From positions 1 to 47,595 of the forward strand of contig CAZKHJ010000019.1 in the NCBI GenBank assembly GCA_964552675.1: 47,595 nt of DNA, given 5' to 3'. The position numbers were made by a program, and so were the translations under genes. The notes beneath the pieces were generated by a model that was not told the DNA's origin, made no database searches, and saw only the letters and a list, made by a program, of their open reading frames with translations. The number at the start of each line of letters is the position of its first letter. Within the stretch, counting starts at the first letter, position 1. The stretch is from Sulfurimicrobium sp964552675 (GTDB lineage: Bacteria; Pseudomonadota; Gammaproteobacteria; Burkholderiales; Sulfuricellaceae). Shown here piece after piece: positions 7,886 through 16,045 of this stretch.

Positions 7886-8626
7886 TTATTGCCCAAGTTT
7901 TTTCTGTTCCACATGGGCGTTGATGTCTGCCCAGTCGGGGTGTCGTTGCAGCAGATCCAGCACGTCTTCCAGCGTGAAGGCCGGTTTGGCGGGATAGAGC
8001 GCGTTCAGTATCTTTTCCACCAGCTCGAAGTCTTCCGGGGTGTCCACCGTCCAGCGGTGCCGGCCCTGATTTTCCTGGTAAGCGATATTGGCCAGGCGGT
8101 AGCGTTGCGGATGACGGTAGATGAAGGGCGTGACATGTTCGTGTTCCGCACTTTCCGTCGCTTCCGCGAAGGCTTCGTCGAGGGCGCGGCGGGAGAATAC
8201 TTCGACGTCCATGCCGCGCGGGTAGCTGCGCTCCAGGCAGTTGCTGGCATAGTCGCAGCTGTCCTGGTGGTCGAGGTAATGTCCGATGATGCGGTCGATC
8301 ACTGCCGGGTCGATCAGGGGGCAGTCGGAGGTGACGCGCACTATCGTGTCGGCGTGATGCAAGGCTGCCGCACCATGATAGCGGGCCAGCACATCGTGCT
8401 CCGAGCCCCGGAAACAGTCGACGCCCCGATGCTCACACCATTCGACGATGGGCTGGTCGGTGTCGTTGGTCGTGGTGGCGATCACGATCCGGCTGGCAAG
8501 TTTCACCCGGCGCAGCCGTTCCAGCTGGTAGTCGAGCAGGGGTTTGCCGAGAACGGTTTTCAGCACTTTGCCGGGCAGGCGGGTCGAGGTCATCCGTGCC
8601 TGGACGATAATGACGGTATGGTTCAT
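7886..8626 (-). CDS. pseF: CMP-pseudaminic acid synthetase, SpsF-type cytidylyltransferase
   Basis: 246 residues. It activates the nonulosonic acid with CTP. Motifs are IIVQARMTSTRLPGKVL, GKPLLDYQLERL, RVTSDCPLIDP and HRWTVDTPEDFELV. The start chosen is the ATG at 8626, which overlaps the pseC stop as ATGA and puts the nucleotide-binding strand at residue 5. An in-frame extension to 8923 exists, but it overlaps pseC heavily and does not resemble protein. The symbol pseF reflects pathway position; the sequence is of SpsF type rather than the Campylobacter PseF type. Its paralog at 3244-3978 could share or swap the role. Confidence 0.9.
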   Translation of the reverse strand: MNHTVIIVQARMTSTRLPGKVLKTVLGKPLLDYQLERLRRVKLASRIVIATTTNDTDQPIVEWCEHRGVDCFRGSEHDVLARYHGAAALHHADTIVRVTSDCPLIDPAVIDRIIGHYLDHQDSCDYASNCLERSYPRGMDVEVFSRRALDEAFAEATESAEHEHVTPFIYRHPQRYRLANIAYQENQGRHRWTVDTPEDFELVEKILNALYPAKPAFTLEDVLDLLQRHPDWADINAHVEQKKLGQ

Positions 8627-9780
8627 GACAGAATGCTTCTCAGGGCTGCCGCCACGCTGTCCTGGTCGGCTTCGCCGAGACCGGGATAGAGCGGCAGACT
8701 GATCGCTTCGCCGTAATATTTTTCGGCTTCCGGAAAATCGCCTGGACGGAAGCCGAGCTGGTGGTAATAGGGCTGGAGATGGACGGGAATGTAGTGGAGG
8801 TTGACGCCGACCCCTGCCTGACGCAGTTCCTCGAATACCTGGCGGTGGCTTTTGCTTATCCTGTCCAGTTGCAGGCGGATGACGTAGAGATGGAAGGCCG
8901 AGCGGGTATCCGGATGCTGCCACGGCAGGGTCAGGGGCAGATCAGCCAGCAAATCCTGGTAGCGGGCAGCCAGTTCGTGCCGCCGCTGCACGAATTCATC
9001 CAGCCGCTGCAGCTGGCTCGTGCCGAGCGCGGCCTGGATATCGGTCATGCGGTAATTGAAACCGAGGTCGATTTGCTGGTAGTACCAGGGGCCGTCGGGT
9101 TCACCGCGCATGAAGCGCGCGTCACGCGTGATGCCGTGGGAACGCAGCCGCTTCAGCTTTTCGTAAAGGTCTTCCCGGTTGGTCAGGATCATGCCGCCTT
9201 CGCCGGTGGTGATGATCTTGACCGGGTGGAAGCTGAATACCGTCATGTCCGAAAAAGCACAGGAACCGACGACGGTGTCGCGGTAGCGTCCGCCGATGGC
9301 GTGGGAGGCGTCCTCGATCACGCTGAATCCGTAACGGCGCGACAGTGCGGCAATGTTTTCCATGTCGCAGGATTGCCCGGCAAAATGCACCGGGATGACG
9401 ATTTTGGGCAGCTTTCCATTGCGCTGTGCGCTGTCGAGTTTCTGTTCCAGCGCGCTGATGCTCAGGTTGTAGCTGGCCGGGTCGATGTCCACGAAATCCA
9501 CCGTGGCACCGCAGTACAGGCCACAGTTGGCCGAGGCGACGAAGGTGTTGGGGGATGTCCAGAGCGTATCGCCCGGCCCGAGTCCGGCGGCGATGCAGGC
9601 CAGGTGCAGCGCAGCGGTGGCATTGCACACCGCAACGGCGTACCTGGCGCCGCAGTAGTCGGCGACCGCCTGTTCGAAACGCTCGATTGCCGGGCCCTGG
9701 GTCAGCCAGTCGGACTGGAGCGTTTCCACCACGGCGGCGATGTCCGCCGCCGAGATGTCCTGCCTGCCGTAAGGGATCAT
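8623..9780 (-). CDS. pseC: UDP-4-amino-4,6-dideoxy-N-acetyl-beta-L-altrosamine transaminase PseC
   Basis: 385 residues. A PLP aminotransferase that uses glutamate to aminate the 4-keto product of PseB. MIPYGRQDISAADIAAVVE is the typical PseC start. Further motifs are DWLTQGPAIERFE, CNATAALHL, IEDASHAIGG and FSFHPVKIITTGEGG, which puts the aldimine lysine at 188. Later RGEPDGPWYYQQIDLGFNYR contains the family sugar-binding region. The ATG at 9780 overlaps the pseB stop as ATGA, and its own stop overlaps the pseF start, so pseB-C-F are fully coupled. Confidence 0.95.
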   Translation of the reverse strand: MIPYGRQDISAADIAAVVETLQSDWLTQGPAIERFEQAVADYCGARYAVAVCNATAALHLACIAAGLGPGDTLWTSPNTFVASANCGLYCGATVDFVDIDPASYNLSISALEQKLDSAQRNGKLPKIVIPVHFAGQSCDMENIAALSRRYGFSVIEDASHAIGGRYRDTVVGSCAFSDMTVFSFHPVKIITTGEGGMILTNREDLYEKLKRLRSHGITRDARFMRGEPDGPWYYQQIDLGFNYRMTDIQAALGTSQLQRLDEFVQRRHELAARYQDLLADLPLTLPWQHPDTRSAFHLYVIRLQLDRISKSHRQVFEELRQAGVGVNLHYIPVHLQPYYHQLGFRPGDFPEAEKYYGEAISLPLYPGLGEADQDSVAAALRSILS

Positions 9781-10775
9781 GTAATCGCGGTGGCGTTGAT
9801 GTGGCGCAGTTCTTCCACGGTCAGGAAATGGGGATTGTTGCCGGAGTTGTAGTCGAAGCCTTCTTCTACCGGCACGCCTTCCTCGCCCAGCGCATTGGTG
9901 CGGTAGTCAAACTGGTGCGTAAAGGTGATGGAGGGACGAATGACGAAATGGTCGTGGAATTTCAGCGTCAGGTGGGAATCATCCGGTGGACACATGATTT
10001 CGTGCAGCTTTTCGCCGGGGCGGATGCCGATGACTTTGGTTGCCAGTTCGGGAGCAATGGCTGCGGCAAGATCCATCATGCGTGCGGAGGGAATCTGGGG
10101 GACAAAGATTTCGCCGCCCTGCATTCTTTCGAAGCTCTTGAAGACAAAATCGATGCCCTGTTGCAGGGTGATCCAGAACCGGGTCATGCGCGGGTCGGTG
10201 ATGGGCAGCTCCTTGGCGCCATCCGCCAGCAGTTTCTGGAAAAATGGCACGACTGAACCACGTGAACCCACGACATTGCCGTAGCGCACCACGGAGAAGG
10301 TGGTTTTGCGCCCGCCGGCGGCATTGTTGGCGGCCACGAACAGCTTGTCGGAAGCGAGCTTGGTGGCACCGTAGAGGTTGATGGGGTTGGCGGCCTTGTC
10401 GGTCGACAGGGCGATCACCTTGGCGACATCATTTTCCATGGCGGCATTGATGACGTTTTCCGCGCCATAAATGTTGGTCTTGATACATTCCATGGGATTG
10501 TATTCCGCTGCCGGCACCTGCTTGAGCGCGGCGGCATGGATGACATAATCCACGCCACGCATCGCCTGCCGCAATCTGGCACCATCGCGGACATCGCCGA
10601 TGAAGTAGCGCATCGCCGGGTCGTTGAACTTTTGCTGCATTTCGAACTGCTTCAGTTCGTCGCGGGAATATACGATCACCCGTTTTGGCTTGTAGCGCTG
10701 GAACAGGGTGGTGATGAAATGCTTGCCGAAGGACCCGGTGCCGCCGGTGATGAAAATGGATTTGTCGTTGAACAC
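9777..10775 (-). CDS. pseB: UDP-N-acetylglucosamine 4,6-dehydratase (inverting) PseB
   Basis: 332 residues, first step of CMP-pseudaminic acid synthesis: C5-inverting 4,6-dehydration of UDP-GlcNAc. An extended SDR with GGTGSFG at 11-17 for NADP binding and the catalytic stretch STDKAANPINLYGATK (D126, K127, Y135, K139), the DK pair being diagnostic of PseB/FlaA1. HAAALKQVPAAEYNPMECI and RPGEKLHE are also conserved. The start is GTG at 10775, preceded by AAGGCAAG. It heads the operon and is separated from the next gene upstream by a terminator-like hairpin (10852-10874). Confidence 0.95.
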   Translation of the reverse strand: MFNDKSIFITGGTGSFGKHFITTLFQRYKPKRVIVYSRDELKQFEMQQKFNDPAMRYFIGDVRDGARLRQAMRGVDYVIHAAALKQVPAAEYNPMECIKTNIYGAENVINAAMENDVAKVIALSTDKAANPINLYGATKLASDKLFVAANNAAGGRKTTFSVVRYGNVVGSRGSVVPFFQKLLADGAKELPITDPRMTRFWITLQQGIDFVFKSFERMQGGEIFVPQIPSARMMDLAAAIAPELATKVIGIRPGEKLHEIMCPPDDSHLTLKFHDHFVIRPSITFTHQFDYRTNALGEEGVPVEEGFDYNSGNNPHFLTVEELRHINATAIT

Positions 10776-10817
10776 TTTTCTTGCCTTGAGTTTGATAATG
10801 GGTAAAGAATTTCTACA

Positions 10818-10823
10818 ATTATA
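10818..10823 (-). promoter_or_regulatory. Candidate -10 element for the pseB operon
   Basis: A perfect TATAAT on the minus strand, 42 bp before the pseB start, in an AT-rich spacer that lies below the terminator hairpin. No good -35 hexamer is seen at 16-18 bp, so the assignment rests on position and the -10 alone. Confidence 0.35.
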
Positions 10824-10851
10824 TGATTATTGGTGGATATGCGCCCGTAAA

Positions 10852-10874
10852 ATTCTCCGGCTTTGCCGGGGAAT
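10852..10874 (-). terminator. Rho-independent terminator of the secreted propeller gene
   Basis: On the minus strand ATTC-C-CCGGC-AAA-GCCGG-A-GAAT forms a ten-pair stem with one internal mismatch and a three-base loop, running directly into TTTT. It lies 52 bp after the stop of the gene at 10926-11909 and separates that transcript from the pse operon. The 77-bp remainder up to pseB holds the AT-rich promoter candidate. Confidence 0.7.
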
Positions 10875-10925
10875 ATTTACCCTAAATGTACTATTTTATA
10901 GTTAATTTTCTGTTGTCCATTTTCT

Positions 10926-11909
10926 TTAAGAGTGGTGCCACATCCAACGTTGTATTGAGTTATGTTTTGTCATGTCACAGCTTCCATCGCTACTGCGGAG
11001 TACTTGCCCAAAATATAACTCATATTGACTGACGGACAACGCAATTACGCCTGGGGTGGATTCTCCGCAGATTGTTGATGTTAGTGAATTACTGATTAGT
11101 GGTGCGGAGTCTGTCCAAGATGTGTTGGTAAATGATTCAGCTTTGTAAACGTCATGCGCCTTGAGTGGGGTTCCAACGCTGACATTAAAAAATAACATCC
11201 AACGGTTGTCTATAAAGCGAACTTCAGGCCCGGATATAGCACCTCCTCCATTAAATTGAAAAACAGTCGCAGGCTGGCCAATGACATCGCGATTTCCATC
11301 TACATGAAGCATTTTGATCTTGAGCGGATCGAGACGGTCTGCGTAATAGACCTTCCAGAAAGTGCCATCAGCACCACTTTCAAGAATAGCAGAGGGTTCC
11401 GCGGCACCTTGGCTTGCGCCACTAGAGTTAGTGCTTTTGAATAAGCGTTTTGGATAGAGCCAGTTAATCCCATCCGTAGAAACAGCAGACCATAACTCAT
11501 TGTCGTTGTATGTGCCGCCCTGCGGTTCTGCACAATTGTTCATGCAGGCCGTAAAAAACATGGTGTATTGGTAAGTATTACTTGCAGCATTGTAGTGGTA
11601 GGTGACACTTGGATCGCCAAGATGATGACTATTTGTGACTTGAGACTTACTAAGGACTGCTTGGCTGGCAGACCAGTTTATGCCGTCAGCCGAACTGCGA
11701 AAATATATTTTGTCATATGGATAATCTGCGTCAGTTTGCCATCCGCTATACCACATCTGGTAAGTTCCTTGATTTTTTAACAAGGTGGGAGCGTAGACAT
11801 TTTTCCCAGAAAAATCGACATTCATGGAATAAACAGTATCAGCAGCGTAGGCGCATACGCACTTAGTTATGAACATTGTTGCTGCTAGAAGTCGAACTAT
11901 TGTTTTCAT
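10926..11909 (-). CDS. Secreted beta-propeller protein, GH43/GH32-like fold, function unknown
   Basis: 327 residues. A signal peptide (about 1-22, MKTIVRLLAATMFITKC then AYA before ADTVY) directs it across the inner membrane. The mature part has repeated propeller-blade features: GTYQMWYSGWQ, FRSSADGINWSAS, SAVSTDGINWLYP, GTFWKVYYADRLDP, RFIDNRWMLFFN and SQYELYFGQVL. The S-x-D-G-x-N-W repeats resemble five-bladed propellers of glycoside hydrolase clans such as GH43. I cannot identify the full acid/base set, so hydrolase activity is unproven; a sugar-binding role is possible. Several cysteines (TACMNNC, TICGES, GSCDMT) could form disulfides. It is AT-rich compared with its neighbours and has its own promoters and terminator, so it looks like a separately acquired cargo gene. 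Confidence 0.88.
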   Translation of the reverse strand: MKTIVRLLAATMFITKCVCAYAADTVYSMNVDFSGKNVYAPTLLKNQGTYQMWYSGWQTDADYPYDKIYFRSSADGINWSASQAVLSKSQVTNSHHLGDPSVTYHYNAASNTYQYTMFFTACMNNCAEPQGGTYNDNELWSAVSTDGINWLYPKRLFKSTNSSGASQGAAEPSAILESGADGTFWKVYYADRLDPLKIKMLHVDGNRDVIGQPATVFQFNGGGAISGPEVRFIDNRWMLFFNVSVGTPLKAHDVYKAESFTNTSWTDSAPLISNSLTSTICGESTPGVIALSVSQYELYFGQVLRSSDGSCDMTKHNSIQRWMWHHS

Positions 11910-11969
11910 TTTAATTTCTCTTCAAATTGAATGGACGAGATATAAAGTTGCACTTTTATGCAAATTGGA

Positions 11970-11998
11970 TTATTAAATGGGGGTAATAGTAATGTCAA
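11970..11998 (-). promoter_or_regulatory. Sigma-70-like promoter P1 of the secreted propeller gene
   Basis: Minus strand TTGACA (11998-11993), 17-bp spacer, TAATAA(T) (11975-11970). This is a near-consensus pair placed 60 bp before the ATG at 11909, which has an AGAGAA ribosome site. Confidence 0.65.
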
Positions 11999-12009
11999 CT
12001 TTATGGGCG

Positions 12010-12039
12010 GATATACACCGTAAGCTAAACATATGTCAA
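12010..12039 (-). promoter_or_regulatory. Second upstream promoter P2 of the secreted propeller gene
   Basis: Minus strand TTGACA (12039-12034), 18-bp spacer, TATATC (12015-12010). A second consensus -35 only 41 bp above P1 makes tandem promoters likely. It starts just below the stop codon of the GT2 gene at 12050, so expression need not depend on the upstream operon. Confidence 0.5.
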
Positions 12040-12049
12040 GAAATAACCC

Positions 12050-14107
12050 TTAAATGGGACCTATACGTGGAGGCCAAGCGAAAGAGAAATTATCAATCTC
12101 TAATGTCAGATTGGGGCTGTATGCTGGGTCATTATGCAGAAATTTGGCGTGATGCTTTTTCATGAAGTTGACTTCATTGGCAAATCGATTCTTTTTCTCT
12201 TCCGTATCTTCCGTTCCTCTGCTCGCTGATTCGTGATGGTAAAGCTCCGCGAAAGGTGTCCAGACATTTCTATATCCAGCCTCCAGTAGGCGCAGGCAGA
12301 AATCTACATCGTTAAATGCAATTTGCAGATTTTTTTCATCTAGCCCACCTACTGACTGATAGATCGATTTTCGAATTACAAGGCATGCGGCTGTTACGGC
12401 AGATAGTGATTGAATCATGATTGCACGCCCGAAATACCCGAATTGGCCGCGTGTTAGGAATTTATGTGAGTGTCCTGCAACTCCCCCTATGCCCAATATA
12501 ACGCCCCCATGCTGAAGCGTATTGTCGGGATACCAAAGGCAAGCCCCAACAGCGCCTACACTCGGCTGCAGTGCAATACTTGCCATTTCACCCAGCCATT
12601 CTCGAGATATCACCTCGATATCATTGTTGAGCAGGCAGATCAGCTCGCCCCTTGCTTGTTCGACAGCGCTATTGTTTAGAGCTGAATAGTTGAAAGGCCT
12701 CTCATCGCGCAGCACTCTTATTTTGGGGTTGGCTGCCAAGTTTTGCAGATATTCCAGCGTAGCCTGATCATCTGAGCCATTGTCGATAATCAAAATTTCG
12801 AAATTCACATAATCAGTTCTGCTAAATATGCTGTCTACGCATTGGCGGAGGAGTTCCAGGCCGTTCCGCGTTGGAATGATGATGGAAACCATAGGTGGGA
12901 CGTCGGGCAGTGCATAACGTACCCGATAACCTGGCTGGTTGCCGATCTCGACTTTGGCATTAACCCCTTTCCTTACTAAATGTTCTTCTATCGCCTTTTG
13001 ACCCGCCAGGATCGCATAGGGTTTTGCGTCAGGGGATTGTGCTGTGCTACTGGCGTGGACGCGCCAGTGGTAGAGCACGCGTGGGATATGAATAATTTGA
13101 TCCGTGGTCAGACTTTCTATGCAGCGCAGAGCCAGATCATGGTCTTGTGATCCTTCAAAACCTTGACGGAAGCCGCCAATGGTGCGTATTAGTTCAGACC
13201 GGTAAACTCCTAGATGTGAAATCATGTTTTGCGAAAGGAAAAGATCGGGATTCCAGTCGCATTTGAAATAGGGTTCGAAACGGGTGCCTAATTCATCTAT
13301 CTTATCTTCATCCGAATAAATTATTCCTGCATCCGGGTGCTGGGCGATGCAATCAGCTACCCAGAATAAGGCATGTTCGGGCAACAGGTCGTCATGGTCG
13401 AGCAGGGCGACGAATTCGCCTGTAACCAGTTCCAGCGCGCTATTGGATGAGGCGCTGATGTGGCCGTTTTCCGTCCGGAATGCCACCCGGATGCGGGCGT
13501 CGTGCCGGATGTACTCTTCCAGTATCGGGCGGATGGCCGGGTCGGTCGATGCATCATCGGCGATGCACAGCTCCCAGTGAGGGTAAAGCTGGCTGCGAAC
13601 CGATTCGATGGCTGCGCGAAACCACTCGGGGTTGGGATTGAAACAGGGCATCAGCACGGAAATGAGTGGAGGATTGGCCAGTTCCGCGATTCGTTCACTG
13701 ATACGTGCGCGCTGCATGGCATCAAGGGTGTCATAGCGGCGTACCCACTCGGCGTAATCTGCGGCTGGATTGCTCATGGCCGCTAGGCGCAGGCGCAGGC
13801 CACGCCAGCCTTCTTCGCGCAGAACGGTCAGGGATTTGCGCAGGTTTTTTTTCCATCCCTCTCTTCTGATGCGGGCAAGCAATCGTGACAGGCGTCGTTT
13901 GAGGGCGTTAGCCATTCGCAAAGGCTTTGTCCAGCGCCAGCTGCGCGATCCCTTCAACTTCCGGATCGTATCTTCCTTCTCAGCCAAACTTTGCATCAGC
14001 CAGGCGATCTGCTCATCTTTCTGGCGCAAGCGCCATGCCAGTTCCTGATCTGGATCTTGCCGGAGTGCGGCTGATTCCTCGCGCAACCCGTCTGCCGCCA
14101 TGCTCAT
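12050..14107 (-). CDS. Large glycosyltransferase with two GT2 domains and an N-terminal coiled coil
   Basis: 685 residues. Residues about 15-52 form a heptad-like coiled coil, ending in GSRSWRWTKPLR (53-64), a motif often seen beside GT2 domains. The first GT-A domain (about 147-350) has LISVLMPCFNPNPEW, CIADDASTDP and the metal-binding LLDHDDLLPEHA. The second (about 404-640) has VSIIIPTRNGLELL, IIDNGSDDQAT and LLNNDIEVIS. Paired GT2 domains add two sugars or polymerise a repeat. The start is the ATG at 14107, ATGA-coupled to the methyltransferase. By hand count G+C is 37/60 at 13381-13440 but 21/60 at 13261-13320, so composition changes abruptly around residue 255, just after the first DHDD motif. 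The 3' two-thirds look imported. Confidence 0.93.
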   Translation of the reverse strand: MSMAADGLREESAALRQDPDQELAWRLRQKDEQIAWLMQSLAEKEDTIRKLKGSRSWRWTKPLRMANALKRRLSRLLARIRREGWKKNLRKSLTVLREEGWRGLRLRLAAMSNPAADYAEWVRRYDTLDAMQRARISERIAELANPPLISVLMPCFNPNPEWFRAAIESVRSQLYPHWELCIADDASTDPAIRPILEEYIRHDARIRVAFRTENGHISASSNSALELVTGEFVALLDHDDLLPEHALFWVADCIAQHPDAGIIYSDEDKIDELGTRFEPYFKCDWNPDLFLSQNMISHLGVYRSELIRTIGGFRQGFEGSQDHDLALRCIESLTTDQIIHIPRVLYHWRVHASSTAQSPDAKPYAILAGQKAIEEHLVRKGVNAKVEIGNQPGYRVRYALPDVPPMVSIIIPTRNGLELLRQCVDSIFSRTDYVNFEILIIDNGSDDQATLEYLQNLAANPKIRVLRDERPFNYSALNNSAVEQARGELICLLNNDIEVISREWLGEMASIALQPSVGAVGACLWYPDNTLQHGGVILGIGGVAGHSHKFLTRGQFGYFGRAIMIQSLSAVTAACLVIRKSIYQSVGGLDEKNLQIAFNDVDFCLRLLEAGYRNVWTPFAELYHHESASRGTEDTEEKKNRFANEVNFMKKHHAKFLHNDPAYSPNLTLEIDNFSFAWPPRIGPI

Positions 14108-15114
14108 GAAGGCCAGTCCAGGCCGAGCATGCGGCGGGCCTTCAGGATCATGCGGCGCAAGGCGTAGGCATAGGGCCGGTTCTGAATCCCGCACAAGGTA
14201 GACTGGGCCTCGTTTAGGGCAGTATTGGCAGCCTGCACGGCTGCCGCAGAGGCAGCCTCTGCGGCATTTTTTTCCTGGATCTGCCGATTCAGCTCGTTCC
14301 GGGTTGCAGCCAGTTCTTCCCGTGCCGTGGCCAGCTCGGCCAGGGTGATCGTCAAGGTTTCCTCAAGTTTCTGTTTGGCCTGTTCCACTGATTGCAGGTC
14401 GGTGCCGGTTTTTTGTACCCAGCCGGTTTCGGTGCTGGGGAAAGCCTGGACGATGAACTGGTAGGTTTGCCCTTCGATATTGTCGGCCAGGCTTGCCTTG
14501 ACCTGGCTGGAGGTGTTTTTCCAGTCCAGGGCAAATTCGGTGGCGGATTCGGCTACCAGGTTCCGGTCCCACTTGCTGGGCAGATAGCCGGTCGAAAAAA
14601 GCATGTCCTCGAGGTTGCTTCGGGTAAAGAAGCGGAGGTGGGTACGGTCGAGCAGTCCTTTTTCCTGATAGGGGAAACGGCCATTGAGCAGTTCCGCCAG
14701 CAGGGCATTGTGCGCCACATTGGGGACGGACAGAACGATGAATCCCTCCGGACGCAAATACGGCCGGATCTTGAGCAGGCAGGCCCAGGGGTCATACAGA
14801 TGCTCCAGCACATCGGCCGCAACGATCACATCAAAACGGTCATTGCCCAGCGTTTCGGCCAGGTCCATCGATTCAATGTTGCCGACGATCATGCGCTCGC
14901 ACCAGGGCGCGGCCATTTTTGCCATCTCCGGGTCGATTTCCATGCCGACCACGGTGCAGCCGTTCACCTCGTGGATGAGCTGGGTCATGGAACCTACGGC
15001 CGTGCCGAGTTCCAGCACGCGCTTGTTCTGGCCGATCAGGCGCAGTATCTTGGTGGCTGTCGTGTCGGCGTCCGGCTCGACGTGGTAGCTGTATTTTTTC
15101 CAGTGCTCACTCAT
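14104..15114 (-). CDS. SAM methyltransferase with C-terminal coiled coil, candidate glycan chain-terminating methylase
   Basis: 336 residues. Residues about 1-225 are a class I methyltransferase: RVLELGTAVGSMTQLI (SAM motif I), VGMEIDPEMA, DVIVAADVLEHLYDPW and FIVLSVPNVAHNALL. LLDRTHLRFFTRSNLEDML is common in O-antigen-cluster methylases. Residues about 239-306 are a long amphipathic helix rich in E, Q, A and K with heptad leucines (EQAKQKLEETLTITLAEL, ATAREELAATRNELNRQI), predicted coiled coil. The tail is basic. In ABC-exported O antigens WbdD combines a methyltransferase (with a kinase) and a coiled coil that sets chain length; here there is no kinase, so equivalence is only inferred. The start is the ATG at 15114, overlapping the epimerase by 8 bp. 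Confidence 0.92.
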   Translation of the reverse strand: MSEHWKKYSYHVEPDADTTATKILRLIGQNKRVLELGTAVGSMTQLIHEVNGCTVVGMEIDPEMAKMAAPWCERMIVGNIESMDLAETLGNDRFDVIVAADVLEHLYDPWACLLKIRPYLRPEGFIVLSVPNVAHNALLAELLNGRFPYQEKGLLDRTHLRFFTRSNLEDMLFSTGYLPSKWDRNLVAESATEFALDWKNTSSQVKASLADNIEGQTYQFIVQAFPSTETGWVQKTGTDLQSVEQAKQKLEETLTITLAELATAREELAATRNELNRQIQEKNAAEAASAAAVQAANTALNEAQSTLCGIQNRPYAYALRRMILKARRMLGLDWPS

Positions 15115-16045
15115 GATGGTGTGGTTCCTGTGCGAGTAGGTGTTGCCAGGTTCTGCGAATGCCTTCCTGCAAGGGTGTGGTGGCGGCCCAGTCCAATTCG
15201 TGGCGGGCGCGCGAAACATCGAGCACGATGCGCGGCACATCATAGTTTCTGCCGGCTTCATGCAGCACTTCCACTTCCCGGCCGGTTTCGGTTTTCAACA
15301 GCGCAATCAGCTCGAGCAGCGAGACGCCCTGGCCGCTGCCGATATTGAAAACACTCTCCCTGCCTTCGTACACGGCGGCTTTAAGAAAGGCGTCAGCCAG
15401 ATCGTCGACATAGACATAATCCCTCGTCACGCAGCCGTCGCCCCACACCGAAACGGGTTTGCCGGAACGTATCCGTTTGAGAAAGACCGGGATCGCTCCC
15501 TGGCTCATGCCATGGTGGCCGGGTCCATACGGGTTTGCCAGCCGCAGGCTGATGGTGCGCAAGCCGGTCTGATGCTGAAATAGCTGGCAATAGTTTTCTA
15601 TCGCCAGCTTGGTGCAGCCATAGGAAACGATGGGTTGTTTGGGCGCGTCCTCGCTTACCGGGTCTGTGGCCGGGCAGCCATAGACCGTGCCGCCCGAAGA
15701 GGCAAAAACCAGCCGGCTGACGCCGCTGGCCACGCACTCCTCCAGCAGTTCGATCGAAGCCACTACGTTGCTCTGCACATCGAATACCATGTTGCTGTTG
15801 GAGCTGGATGGAATGGTTGTGCTGACCAGATGGAATACCCAATCCACGCCATCGAGCGCCTGCTTGACGGCCATCCGGTCGAGAAAGTCGCCGGTACAGG
15901 TTTCCAGCAGCGGGGAGTCGAGATGTTCCAGCGAGCGGAAATCCCGTGAAATATCAAATGCCCGGACCCGATGCCCGGCGCCGAGCAGGGCGGCGCAGAC
16001 ATGGCTGCCGATAAAGCCGTTGGCACCAAAAACAACACTATTCAT
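15107..16045 (-). CDS. NAD-dependent epimerase/dehydratase (extended SDR)
   Basis: 312 residues. The Rossmann start VVFGANGFIGSHV, the catalytic SSGGTVYGC...SYGCTKLAIENY (Y-x3-K), NPYGPGHHGMSQGAI and RDYVYVDDLADAFL are those of UDP-glucose 4-epimerase-like enzymes acting on nucleotide sugars. The reaction (4-epimerisation, dehydration or reduction) cannot be fixed from sequence; it presumably makes a donor for this O-antigen operon. The start is the ATG at 16045, giving MNSVVFGANGF and overlapping the acyltransferase gene by 8 bp. The bases further upstream are acyltransferase coding sequence. Confidence 0.92.
   Translation of the reverse strand: MNSVVFGANGFIGSHVCAALLGAGHRVRAFDISRDFRSLEHLDSPLLETCTGDFLDRMAVKQALDGVDWVFHLVSTTIPSSSNSNMVFDVQSNVVASIELLEECVASGVSRLVFASSGGTVYGCPATDPVSEDAPKQPIVSYGCTKLAIENYCQLFQHQTGLRTISLRLANPYGPGHHGMSQGAIPVFLKRIRSGKPVSVWGDGCVTRDYVYVDDLADAFLKAAVYEGRESVFNIGSGQGVSLLELIALLKTETGREVEVLHEAGRNYDVPRIVLDVSRARHELDWAATTPLQEGIRRTWQHLLAQEPHHHE

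Noticed and set aside
7298..8689. Long plus-strand open frame (463 codons) opposite the methylase and pseF
   Set aside because: Composition-driven shadow of real minus-strand genes; low-complexity residues, no family motif, no ribosome site.
8627..8923. N-terminal extension of pseF
   Set aside because: Lies within pseC coding sequence; Arg/Pro-rich out-of-frame translation; the ATGA junction gives a better start.
11948..11963. TTGCA...TGCAA inverted repeat upstream of the propeller gene
   Set aside because: Only five-base arms with no T-run; too weak to call a terminator or operator.
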